From positions 1 to 16,462 of the forward strand of contig CAPQSW010000030.1 of NCBI GenBank assembly GCA_948688495.1: DNA of 16,462 nucleotides, written 5' to 3'. Positions 8,249 through 16,290 of the stretch are shown one piece after another. Positions within the stretch are counted from its first letter, which is position 1. The number at the start of each line of letters is the position of its first letter. Both the position numbers and the translations under genes were made by a program. The DNA is from an uncultured Lachnospiraceae bacterium. GTDB lineage: Bacteria; Bacillota; Clostridia; Lachnospirales; Lachnospiraceae. A model generated the notes under the pieces. That model saw nothing but the letters and a program-made list of their open reading frames with translations. It was not told the origin of the DNA and searched no databases.

Positions 8249-11200
8249 ATGCTGTCAAGATTTAGTGTTAAAAAACCCTACACCGTGATTGTGGGGATTG
8301 TGCTGGTAATCATATTGGGCGTGGTGTCTTTGAGTAAGATGAGTACAGATCTTCTGCCCAGCATGAATCTGCCTTATGCAATTGTAGTGACTACTTATAC
8401 AGGCGCGAGCCCGGAGCAGGTGGAGAAGGCGGTGACACAGCCGATTGAGGCAGCTATGGCAAGCACCTCCAATATTAAGAATATCAGTTCCAGTTCCTCC
8501 AATAATATGTCTATGGTTGTCCTTGAATTTGAACAGACGGCCAATATGGATTCCGTTACCGTGGAAATGCGGGAGAGCTTAGACCAGATCAGCGGGTACT
8601 GGCCGGATGAAGTGGGCAGCCCGATTATTATGAAACTGAATCCTGACATGCTTCCAATTATGATCGCAGCGGTGGAAGTGGAGGATATGGACAATCTTGA
8701 AATCAGTGATTACACAGATAGGGAACTGATTCCTGAGATTGAAAGCGTTGAGGGAGTTGCCTCTGTGACGGGAACAGGGCTGATTGAAGAATCCGTGCAG
8801 GTAACGCTTAGTCAGAAGAAAATTGACGGAATTAATGAGCAGATTAAGAAATCCCTGGATGATAAATTTGCAGATGCAGAGAGTGAGATGGAAGATGCAG
8901 AGGATGAGATCAGCAGCGGGAAGGATGAGCTTACCAGCGGGCAGAAGTCGATGGCAGGTCAGATCAGTGATGCCCAGAATCAACTGCATGATAAAAAAAT
9001 TGAACTTTTTCAGACGGAAACAGATTTGAATAATAAACTGGCAGAGTTGAGGGAGACAAAAAGCCAGACGGAGGCAGGAATTTCTACGTTGACAGCGTTA
9101 CAAGCGCAGGTTCAGGAACTGGTGCAGGCAAAGGCGAAGTTGACGGATGCCATAGAGACAATAAAGGCGATGCAGCAGAATCCAGGACTAATGGGGACAG
9201 ACCCGACGCAGACAGATCCAACACAGACGGGACTAGACCCGACGCAGACGGATCCAACACAGACGGGACTAGACCCGACGCAGACGGATCCAACACAGAT
9301 GGGACTAGACCCGACACAGACAGATAAAACACAGGCAGGAATGGACCCTGCACAGATGCAGGAGCAGATGGAGCAGGCGAAAGCGGAACTTGCCAAGCTG
9401 GAAGGACAGCTTGCCAAGGTGGAAGCAGGGCTTACAGAGATTAAGAAGCAGCTTGCAGCCCAGGAAGGGAGCACATTAAATGAGGACGCATCGGATCAGA
9501 AGCTGGTTTCTTACATAGCGGAATCCATTACAACAGCGGAGCAGGGGCTTGCGCAGATTAACGGTGGGATTGCTGCAATTGAGTCGGGACTTGAGAGTGT
9601 TGCACAGGGAAAGACGACGATCAATGATACCCTTGCTACCTTAAACCGGAGCCAGATTACAGGGTCTGTGGAGATGGGAAGCGCCTCAGCACAGCTTGCC
9701 AGCGGTGAGGAGAAACTAAAGGAGGCAAAGGAATCCTTTGAGGAATCAAAGCAGGAAGCCTATGATTCTTCTGATTTGAACAATATACTTACAATGGAGA
9801 TGTTGAAAAATATTCTGACAGCACAGAATTTCTCCATGCCTGCCGGTTACATTACGGATGCAGGCGAGAGCTATATGGTGCGTGTCGGGGATGCCGTAGA
9901 CAGTGTGGACGCCCTCAGGGACATGGTGCTGATGGACCTTGGCATGGATGGCGTGGATACGATTCATTTATCAGATGTGGCAGATATTGTTGTCATAGAT
10001 AATTCTGCCGAATCCTATGCACGTCTGAATGGAAAGCCCGGCGTTATGCTATCCATAGAGAAGCAGACGGGGTATTCCACTGGAGATGTGACAAAACGAG
10101 TTTATGCTAAATTTGACAGCTTAAAAAAGAATAATGAGAATCTTGAGGTATCAATCTTAATGGATCAGGGCATTTATATTGATATGATTGTAGATTCTGT
10201 TATGAATAACATGATTGTAGGTGCGATTCTCGCAATCCTGATTCTGCTGGTTTTCCTCAAAGACGTCAAACCGACGCTGGTTATCGCATGTTCCATCCCG
10301 GTGTCTGTTGTTTTTGCGGTCGTGTTAATGTATTTCAGCGGTGTTACGTTGAATATGATTTCCCTGTCGGGGCTTGCGCTGGGAATTGGTATGCTGGTGG
10401 ATAATTCAATTGTAGTGATTGAGAATATATACCGTATGCGCGGGGAAGGACTGTCTGCGAGGAAGGCTGCTGTGGAGGGGGCAAAACAGGTGAGCGGTGC
10501 GATCACTGCGTCCACCCTGACGACGGTATGTGTGTTTGCCCCCATTGTGTTTGTGGAGGGGATTACAAGACAGCTCTTTGTGGATATGGGTCTGACGATT
10601 GCCTATACCTTGCTTGCAAGCCTTTTGATTGCGCTGACATTTGTGCCAATGATGGGGTCGAGAATGCTGCGGAAGACAAAAGAGATCCGGCATCCCTGGT
10701 TTGATAAATTCCAGGAGGGTTATGGCATAGTTTTAGGAAAGCTGCTCAAATTAAAACCAGTCGTACTGCTGGTTATGGTAGCGCTTCTCATTGCCAGTGT
10801 ATGGGGCTCTCTCGCAAAAGGAATGGAGTTTATGCCGGAAATGGAGAGTACGCAGATGACTGTTTCCATTACCCCCCCAGAGGATGCAGAATTTGCGGAA
10901 GCCTGTGAGCTGGCGGATGAGGTGACCGAAAAGGTTATGTCCATTTCCGATGTGGAATCCGTGGGCGCTATGGCAGGAGGCGGAGGAATGGCTTCCAGCC
11001 TTATGGGAGGAGGCAGTGGAAACGATGTCACCCTCTATATTATCGTCCGTGAGGACAAGGAGCTTTCCAATGATGAGATTGCAGAAAAAATCCAGGATAT
11101 GACAAAAGATATGGAGGCAGAAATCAGTGTCAGTACCTCAGAAATGGATATGGGAGCTCTGGCGGGAGAAGGCCTGACCGTACAGATACGAGGACGTGAT

Positions 11201-12268
11201 TTAGAGAAACTGCAGTCTCTGGCAGGCGACATCAGGGAGATTATGGCTAAAGTAGAAGGAACGGCTGACGTATCCACTGGCGCAGAGGAGACGGAGAAAG
11301 AATTTCGAATTACCGTGGATAAAGAAAAGGCAGCCAAATATAACATGACAGTGGCGCAGATTTATCAGCTTGTCGGTGAGCGGATGGCGGATGATACGTC
11401 GGACGATACGATTTCTACAGACATTAAAGATTATGACATTTATCTGGAAAGTGTGGAGCAGAGTGAGGCTACGATTGACAGTTTGAAGAAGCTTACGTTT
11501 ACTTATGAAGATAAGGAAAGCGGGGAAGAGAAAGAGATAAAGCTTTCTGAGGTGGCAGATTTTGAGGAATTGGAAAGCCTGACTTCCATCTCACGTGAGG
11601 GGCAGGAGCGGTATGTAGAAGTGAGTGCGTCGATTGCCAGCGGTTATAACGTGGGTATTGTTGGAGATAAGGTTGAGAAGGCTGTGCGGTCTTATGATCT
11701 GCCGGAGGGTTACACAATAGAAATGACAGGGGAAGATGAGAGCATCAACGAGGCTATGGAACAGTTGGTATTGATGCTGATTCTGGCAATTGCTTTCATT
11801 TACCTGATTATGGTTGCACAGTTTCAATCCCTCAGGGCGCCGTTTATTATCCTGTTTACGGTTCCGCTTGCCATGACAGGGGGATTTGGCGCGTTACTGA
11901 TTACGAACAATGTGCTTAGCATTATTTCCATGATAGGATTTATCATGTTGGTGGGTATTATTGTAAATAATGGTATTGTTATGGTGGAATACATCAACCA
12001 GCTAAGGCGGGAAGGTGTAGCGAAGCGCGAGGCCATTATAACAGCGGGAAAGACTCGTCTGCGTCCTATCCTGATGACGGCAATGACGACGATTTTCGCG
12101 ATGACAACGATGGCATTTGGCTCGGATATGGGCTCGGATATGGGAAGGCCCATGGCGATTGTCACGATTGGCGGAATGATTTACGGAACGTTGATGACGC
12201 TGGTAGTTGTGCCCTGTATTTACGATCTTTTCTACAGCAATAAGAGCATGGTTACAGAGGAAATTTAG
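8249..12268 (+). CDS. RND (HAE1-type) efflux permease with inserted coiled-coil hairpin
   Basis: Inner-membrane-type proton-driven exporter of the AcrB/SwrC superfamily, 1339 residues against about 1030-1060 for usual members. The start at 8249 follows AAAAGGAGG eight bases upstream; an in-frame ATG at 8183 lacks such a site. TM1 is at 11-28, followed by porter subdomains (LLPSMNLPYAIV, TYTGASPEQVE). Next comes an insertion at about 195-509, then TM2-TM6, TM7 near 840, a second extracellular porter half with a Gly-rich stretch, and TM8-TM12. TM4 carries GMLVDNSIVVIEN (Asp718, Asn719 where AcrB has Asp407-Asp408). TM10 carries VGIIVNNGIVMVEY (Asn1240 at the AcrB Lys940 position), as I recall for many HAE1 proteins. 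The insertion has two long heptad-like arms joined by a DPTQT repeat. No adaptor (HlyD-type) gene lies beside it, and the substrate cannot be told from the sequence. Confidence 0.9.
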   Translation: MLSRFSVKKPYTVIVGIVLVIILGVVSLSKMSTDLLPSMNLPYAIVVTTYTGASPEQVEKAVTQPIEAAMASTSNIKNISSSSSNNMSMVVLEFEQTANMDSVTVEMRESLDQISGYWPDEVGSPIIMKLNPDMLPIMIAAVEVEDMDNLEISDYTDRELIPEIESVEGVASVTGTGLIEESVQVTLSQKKIDGINEQIKKSLDDKFADAESEMEDAEDEISSGKDELTSGQKSMAGQISDAQNQLHDKKIELFQTETDLNNKLAELRETKSQTEAGISTLTALQAQVQELVQAKAKLTDAIETIKAMQQNPGLMGTDPTQTDPTQTGLDPTQTDPTQTGLDPTQTDPTQMGLDPTQTDKTQAGMDPAQMQEQMEQAKAELAKLEGQLAKVEAGLTEIKKQLAAQEGSTLNEDASDQKLVSYIAESITTAEQGLAQINGGIAAIESGLESVAQGKTTINDTLATLNRSQITGSVEMGSASAQLASGEEKLKEAKESFEESKQEAYDSSDLNNILTMEMLKNILTAQNFSMPAGYITDAGESYMVRVGDAVDSVDALRDMVLMDLGMDGVDTIHLSDVADIVVIDNSAESYARLNGKPGVMLSIEKQTGYSTGDVTKRVYAKFDSLKKNNENLEVSILMDQGIYIDMIVDSVMNNMIVGAILAILILLVFLKDVKPTLVIACSIPVSVVFAVVLMYFSGVTLNMISLSGLALGIGMLVDNSIVVIENIYRMRGEGLSARKAAVEGAKQVSGAITASTLTTVCVFAPIVFVEGITRQLFVDMGLTIAYTLLASLLIALTFVPMMGSRMLRKTKEIRHPWFDKFQEGYGIVLGKLLKLKPVVLLVMVALLIASVWGSLAKGMEFMPEMESTQMTVSITPPEDAEFAEACELADEVTEKVMSISDVESVGAMAGGGGMASSLMGGGSGNDVTLYIIVREDKELSNDEIAEKIQDMTKDMEAEISVSTSEMDMGALAGEGLTVQIRGRDLEKLQSLAGDIREIMAKVEGTADVSTGAEETEKEFRITVDKEKAAKYNMTVAQIYQLVGERMADDTSDDTISTDIKDYDIYLESVEQSEATIDSLKKLTFTYEDKESGEEKEIKLSEVADFEELESLTSISREGQERYVEVSASIASGYNVGIVGDKVEKAVRSYDLPEGYTIEMTGEDESINEAMEQLVLMLILAIAFIYLIMVAQFQSLRAPFIILFTVPLAMTGGFGALLITNNVLSIISMIGFIMLVGIIVNNGIVMVEYINQLRREGVAKREAIITAGKTRLRPILMTAMTTIFAMTTMAFGSDMGSDMGRPMAIVTIGGMIYGTLMTLVVVPCIYDLFYSNKSMVTEEI
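9194..9358 (+). repeat. 36-nt in-frame tandem repeat at the tip of the RND insertion
   Basis: Units lie at 9194-9229, 9230-9265, 9266-9301 and 9302-9337, with a partial fifth at 9338-9358. The second and third differ by one base; the outer ones are more diverged. Each codes for 12 residues of the form GLDPTQTDPTQT, itself a near-doubling of DPTQT. Because units are 12 codons, copy-number change would keep the frame. The segment covers residues 316 to about 370 and joins the two coiled-coil arms. The array is proline- and threonine-rich, so it is likely extended and flexible. Confidence 0.95.
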
Positions 12269-12276
12269 AATACTAC

Positions 12277-12303
12277 TTGACAATTCCATAATTAGCTTAT
12301 AAT
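12277..12303 (+). promoter_or_regulatory. Promoter for valS
   Basis: Perfect TTGACA (12277-12282) and perfect TATAAT (12298-12303) hexamers are separated by 15 bases, slightly shorter than the ideal 17. The promoter begins 8 bases after the RND stop codon. Transcription would start near 12310, giving a leader of about 150 bases before the valS start codon. This implies that valS can be expressed independently of the pump gene. Confidence 0.6.
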
Positions 12304-12339
12304 ATGAAATGATAAGTTGTGAGAATACCGTAAAGATGT

Positions 12340-12366
12340 ACCCTTTGCCGGGTTCCGGGAAAGGGT
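12340..12366 (+). promoter_or_regulatory. First leader hairpin of valS (alternative structure)
   Basis: ACCCTTT (12340-12346) pairs with AAAGGGT (12360-12366), and CCGG (12348-12351) with CCGG (12355-12358) around a GTT loop, with one G-G mismatch. Bases 12361-12366 are also the outer end of the larger stem at 12361-12418, so the two structures cannot form fully at once. This is the geometry of a switch or attenuator, but no ligand or protein can be named. Confidence 0.4.
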
Positions 12367-12418
12367 CATTTATCTTATGGGAAAAGTTTTAACCTGTTCC
12401 ATAAGATAAATGACCCTT
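12361..12418 (+). repeat. Perfect 20-bp inverted repeat in the valS leader
   Basis: Arms 12361-12380 and 12399-12418 are perfectly complementary over 20 bp, around an 18-base spacer. As RNA this would be a very stable hairpin. As DNA it could be a protein-binding palindrome or a small palindromic repeat element. No U tract follows the right arm (next bases GGATGCG), which argues against an ordinary terminator. Confidence 0.9.
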
Positions 12419-12419
12419 G

Positions 12420-12438
12420 GATGCGCAGGGGCGCGATC
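12420..12438 (+). promoter_or_regulatory. Third leader hairpin of valS, weakly terminator-like
   Basis: GAT plus GCGC (12420-12426) pairs with GCGC plus ATC (12431-12438) around an AGGG loop, with one bulged G at 12435. It is followed by TTTATT and then the valS ribosome binding site. The U stretch is short and interrupted, so a terminator role is possible but weak. It could also influence access to the ribosome binding site. Confidence 0.35.
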
Positions 12439-12463
12439 TTTATTAGATAAGGAGAAATTTACC

Positions 12464-15112
12464 ATGAGCAGAGAACTAGCAAAAACCTACAACCCAAAGG
12501 ACATCGAGGACCGTCTTTATCAGAAATGGGAGGAAAATAAATATTTTCATGCGAAGGCGGACAGGAGCAGAAAGCCGTTTACGATTGTGATGCCTCCGCC
12601 CAATATTACCGGGCAGCTTCATATGGGACACGCCCTCGATAATACGATGCAGGACATTTTGATCCGTTATAAGCGTATGCAGGGGTATAATGCATTGTGG
12701 CAGCCAGGCACAGACCATGCTTCCATTTCCACCGAGGTTAAGGTTATTGAATCATTGAGGGAACAGGGGATTGATAAAAATGATTTAGGCAGAGAGGGAT
12801 TCCTTGAGAAAGTCTGGGAATGGAGAGAAGAATATGGCGGCCGTATCATCCGGCAGTTGAAGAAGATGGGTTCATCTGCCGATTGGGACAGGGAGCGTTT
12901 CACAATGGATGAGGGATGCTCCCAGGCGGTACAGGAAGTATTTATTAAGTTATATGAGAAAGGTCTCATCTATAAGGGCTCCAGGATTGTCAACTGGTGT
13001 CCGGTCTGTAAGACATCCATTTCTGATGCAGAAGTAGAGCATGAGGAGCAGGATGGATTCTTTTGGCATATCAATTATCCAGTAAAGGGTGAAGAAGGAA
13101 GGTTTGTGGAGATCGCCACGACCAGGCCAGAGACGCTCTTAGGCGACACAGCAGTGGCGGTTAATCCAGAAGATGAACGGTATCAGGATATTATCGGCAA
13201 GACTTTGATTCTGCCGCTGGTAGGGCGTGAGATTCCAGTGGTAGCAGATCATTATGTAGATAAAGAATTTGGGACGGGATGTGTGAAGATAACTCCGGCG
13301 CATGACCCCAATGACTTTGAAGTTGGCAAACGCCATAATCTGCCGGAGATCAATATACTCAATGATGATGCAACCATCAATGAAAATGGCGGAAAATATC
13401 AGGGAATGGACCGCTATGACGCGAGAGAGCAGATGGTGCAGGAACTTAAGGAGCAGGGGTTGTTGGTAAAAGTAGTGCCACATTCCCATAATGTCGGGAC
13501 CCATGACCGTTGCAGTACAACGGTAGAGCCTATGGTGAAACAGCAGTGGTTTGTAAAGATGGATGAGCTGATTAAGCCTGCGGTGGAGGCGGTCAAGAAT
13601 GGTGAAATCAAGCTGTTGCCGGAACGTATGGATAAGATATACTTTAACTGGACGGATAACATCAGGGACTGGTGTATCTCAAGGCAGCTCTGGTGGGGAC
13701 ATCGGATTCCCGCGTACTATTGTGCAGACTGCGGGGAGTTTGTGGTGGCAAGGGAGAATCCCGGGAAATGCCCCAAATGCGGCTGTGAGCATATGACCCA
13801 GGAGGAAGATACCTTAGACACATGGTTTTCTTCTGCGTTGTGGCCGTTTTCTACGCTGGGCTGGCCGAATAAGACAGAGGATCTTGATTATTTCTACCCC
13901 AATGATGTGCTGGTGACTGGATATGATATTATTTTCTTCTGGGTAATCCGCATGATTTTCTCTGGGTATGAGCAGATGGGGGAGGCGCCCTTCCATACGG
14001 TGCTGTTTCATGGACTGGTGCGGGATTCACAGGGACGCAAGATGAGTAAATCCCTTGGGAACGGCATTGACCCCCTGGAGGTTATTGATAAATATGGGGC
14101 GGATGCCCTCAGGCTGACGCTAATTACTGGAAATGCGCCAGGCAATGATATGCGTTTCTACTGGGAACGCGTGGAGTCAGCAAGAAATTTTGCAAATAAG
14201 GTATGGAATGCGTCCCGTTTTATCATGATGAATATTGTTGATGGGGAGATGGCAGAGCCGTCGTTGGAGGAGATTCGGACAGGGGACAAGTGGATTTTGT
14301 CAAAAGTGAATACGCTTGCCAAAGACGTCACCGAGAACATGGATAAGTTTGAACTCGGCATTGCCGTGCAGAAAATTTACGATTTCATCTGGGATGAATT
14401 CTGCGACTGGTATATTGAGATTGCCAAAGCAAGGATGCTCCGAAAAGAGGAAGATCTGGAATCGGCAAAAGTTGCTATGTGGACGTTAAAGACGGTGTTG
14501 ATTCAGGCATTGAAGCTGCTCCATCCCTATATGCCGTTTATTACGGAAGAAATTTTCTGCACGCTTCAGGCAAAGGAGCCGACGATCATGCTGTCTGAAT
14601 GGCCTGCGTACCGTGAGGAATACCATTTTCCCGCGGAGGAGGAAGCAGTGGAGCATGTAAAAGACTTAATAAAGGGTATCCGTAATACGAGAGCGGAGAT
14701 GAACGTTCCGCCCAGCAGGAAAGCCAAGGTGTATATTGTGACGGAGGATTCTGCGCTGCAGAATACGTTTGAGTCTATGAAGAGTGCGTACAGGCTTCTT
14801 GCCGGCGTCAGTGAAGTGAAGGTACAGGAAGATAAGAAGGGGATCGGCGAGGATGCTGTATCGGTTGTAATTCCCGGAGCAGTTGTTTATCTTCCCTTGG
14901 AAGATCTGGTAGATTTTGAAAAGGAGAAGGAACGTCTTTTAAAGGAAAAAGAAAGGCTCTTAAAGGAACTGTCCCGATCTAAGGGAATGCTTTCCAATGA
15001 GAAATTTTTAAGCCGGGCTCCAGAAGCAAAGGTTCAGGAGGAGAGGGAGAAACTTGTGAAATATGAACAGATGATGGCACAAGTGGAAGAACGCCTGGCA
15101 CAGATGAATTAA
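12464..15112 (+). CDS. valS: Valyl-tRNA synthetase
   Basis: Cytoplasmic class Ia aminoacyl-tRNA synthetase charging tRNA-Val with valine and editing mischarged threonine. It has 882 residues, the usual bacterial length. The start at 12464 follows AAGGAG (12449-12454) with nine bases between; an earlier in-frame ATG at 12410 lies inside the leader hairpin and is rejected. Visible signatures: PPPNITGQLHMGHAL with the HIGH-type motif at residues 53-56; a CxxC pair at 179/182; the CP1 editing region with TTRPETLLGDTAVAV; a second zinc-type cluster Cys420, Cys423, Cys436, Cys439; the KMSKS loop at 526-530; the anticodon-binding helical domain; and a C-terminal coiled-coil arm from about 815 rich in Lys and Glu. 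It has its own promoter and a structured leader, and the LCP gene follows after 16 bases. No missing residues were noticed. Confidence 0.98.
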   Translation: MSRELAKTYNPKDIEDRLYQKWEENKYFHAKADRSRKPFTIVMPPPNITGQLHMGHALDNTMQDILIRYKRMQGYNALWQPGTDHASISTEVKVIESLREQGIDKNDLGREGFLEKVWEWREEYGGRIIRQLKKMGSSADWDRERFTMDEGCSQAVQEVFIKLYEKGLIYKGSRIVNWCPVCKTSISDAEVEHEEQDGFFWHINYPVKGEEGRFVEIATTRPETLLGDTAVAVNPEDERYQDIIGKTLILPLVGREIPVVADHYVDKEFGTGCVKITPAHDPNDFEVGKRHNLPEINILNDDATINENGGKYQGMDRYDAREQMVQELKEQGLLVKVVPHSHNVGTHDRCSTTVEPMVKQQWFVKMDELIKPAVEAVKNGEIKLLPERMDKIYFNWTDNIRDWCISRQLWWGHRIPAYYCADCGEFVVARENPGKCPKCGCEHMTQEEDTLDTWFSSALWPFSTLGWPNKTEDLDYFYPNDVLVTGYDIIFFWVIRMIFSGYEQMGEAPFHTVLFHGLVRDSQGRKMSKSLGNGIDPLEVIDKYGADALRLTLITGNAPGNDMRFYWERVESARNFANKVWNASRFIMMNIVDGEMAEPSLEEIRTGDKWILSKVNTLAKDVTENMDKFELGIAVQKIYDFIWDEFCDWYIEIAKARMLRKEEDLESAKVAMWTLKTVLIQALKLLHPYMPFITEEIFCTLQAKEPTIMLSEWPAYREEYHFPAEEEAVEHVKDLIKGIRNTRAEMNVPPSRKAKVYIVTEDSALQNTFESMKSAYRLLAGVSEVKVQEDKKGIGEDAVSVVIPGAVVYLPLEDLVDFEKEKERLLKEKERLLKELSRSKGMLSNEKFLSRAPEAKVQEEREKLVKYEQMMAQVEERLAQMN

Positions 15113-15128
15113 TCGAGGAGGAACCGAG

Positions 15129-16202
15129 ATGGAGAGAGATATGCAAAATAACCCTAAAAAGGGAAAAGTCAGCAAAAAAAAGCGTCAGATGCGAAAGCTC
15201 ATTGTGGCTGTCGTAGTTATTTTGCTGGCGCTCATCATGATTCCCGTTGCTTTTTTGTGGAGTAAATATGATAAAATGCCTAAGGTTGTAATCAATGATA
15301 AAGAGGTCAAGATCAATGAGCTGACTCCGGAAACGGAGAAGGCAATGGAAGGATATAAGAACATTGCGCTGTTTGGCCTTGACAACCGTTCCATGGGCAC
15401 TCTGGAGAGAGGAAACAGCGATACGATTATCGTGGTCAGCATAAATGAGAAAAGCGGGGAAATCAAGATGGCTTCCGTATACCGCGATACGTACCTGGAT
15501 ATTGATGAGAATATGTTCCGCAAAGCGAATGCTGCATATGCCAACGGCGGCCCAAAGCAGGCGATCGATATGCTCAATAAGAATCTGGATTTGAATATCA
15601 CAGATTATGTCAGCGTGGATTTCAGCGCACTAGTGGAAGCGGTAGATTTGCTGGGTGGAATAGAGATTGATAAAATAGAACCGAGTGAGGCAAAATGGCT
15701 GAATGCATATGTGACGGATACAATTAAGAATACCGGATACGATGATTATGTCGATTACGTGTCGGCGGGTGAGAATGTGCACCTGAACGGCATACAGGCA
15801 ACCGCCTATGCACGGATCCGTTATGTGGGTCTTGATTATGGGCGTACGGAACGACAGAGGAAGGTTATCACGAAAATGTTTGAGAAGGCAAAGCAGTGTG
15901 ATTTATCGACATTAAATAAGATGATGGATGAGATGCTTCCACAGATTTCTACCAGTTTAAGCCCCACGGAGATGCTTGGCTTAGCATCCGGGGTCACCAA
16001 GTACCATATGGGGGAGAATACGGGATTTCCGTTTGATAAGGAGTCAGGCGATGTGGGAAGCTTGGGTGATATGGTAATCCCCCTGGATTTGGAGAAAAAT
16101 GTGGTAGAGCTTCATAAATTTCTCTATGCCAATGAGGAATATACGCCCTCACAGACTGTCAAAGATTTAAGCGCGACGATACACGCCAATACCGGTTATT
16201 AA
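15129..16202 (+). CDS. LCP (LytR-CpsA-Psr) family cell-wall polymer ligase-like protein
   Basis: Membrane-anchored extracellular protein of the family that attaches lipid-linked anionic polymers to peptidoglycan. It has 357 residues. The start follows GAGGAGG at 15115-15121, seven bases upstream; a second ATG at 15141 is less well placed. A lysine-rich cytoplasmic N-terminus precedes one membrane segment at residues 24-44. The LCP domain spans about 78-270, with the family landmarks ALFGLDNRS (Asp85, Arg87), NSDTIIVVS (Asp98), SVYRDTYLDI (Arg119, Asp120) and ARIRYVGLDYGRTERQRK (Arg229, Arg231, Arg239, Arg242). These correspond to the phosphate- and metal-binding positions of characterised LCP enzymes, judged by motif only. 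There is no long C-terminal extension. It lies 16 bases after valS, so co-transcription is likely. No terminator follows, and a new promoter begins 8 bases after its stop. The polymer substrate is unknown. Confidence 0.93.
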   Translation: MERDMQNNPKKGKVSKKKRQMRKLIVAVVVILLALIMIPVAFLWSKYDKMPKVVINDKEVKINELTPETEKAMEGYKNIALFGLDNRSMGTLERGNSDTIIVVSINEKSGEIKMASVYRDTYLDIDENMFRKANAAYANGGPKQAIDMLNKNLDLNITDYVSVDFSALVEAVDLLGGIEIDKIEPSEAKWLNAYVTDTIKNTGYDDYVDYVSAGENVHLNGIQATAYARIRYVGLDYGRTERQRKVITKMFEKAKQCDLSTLNKMMDEMLPQISTSLSPTEMLGLASGVTKYHMGENTGFPFDKESGDVGSLGDMVIPLDLEKNVVELHKFLYANEEYTPSQTVKDLSATIHANTGY

Positions 16203-16210
16203 AAATTTAG

Positions 16211-16240
16211 TTGACAGAGAATGTGTTGGGAGCGTATGAT
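16211..16240 (+). promoter_or_regulatory. Promoter for the 3'-terminal secreted-protein gene
   Basis: A perfect TTGACA (16211-16216) and TATGAT (16235-16240, 5 of 6 matches) are spaced by 18 bases. Transcription would begin near 16247, giving a leader of about 44 bases before the start codon at 16291. No operator or structured element is evident in that short leader. Confidence 0.6.
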
Positions 16241-16290
16241 GGAACTATGGAGTTAAAGTTGTTTCGTTTATAAATAGGGAGGAGAAATTT

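Noticed and set aside
9194..9358. CRISPR-like array
   Set aside because: The 36-nt units are directly adjacent with no spacers and are translated in frame within the pump gene.
9084..9474. Two repetitive open frames on the - strand opposite the RND insertion
   Set aside because: Their repeated peptides are the reverse-strand reading of the 36-nt tandem repeat, not separate genes.
12304..12463. T-box riboswitch upstream of valS
   Set aside because: The position fits, but neither the conserved antiterminator core (GGTGGNACCGCG-like) nor a recognisable specifier domain can be read, and the leader is only about 150 bases.
12410..12463. Upstream in-frame ATG at 12410 as the valS start
   Set aside because: It lies within the right arm of the 20-bp inverted repeat, has no ribosome binding site and would add 18 residues absent from usual ValRS proteins.
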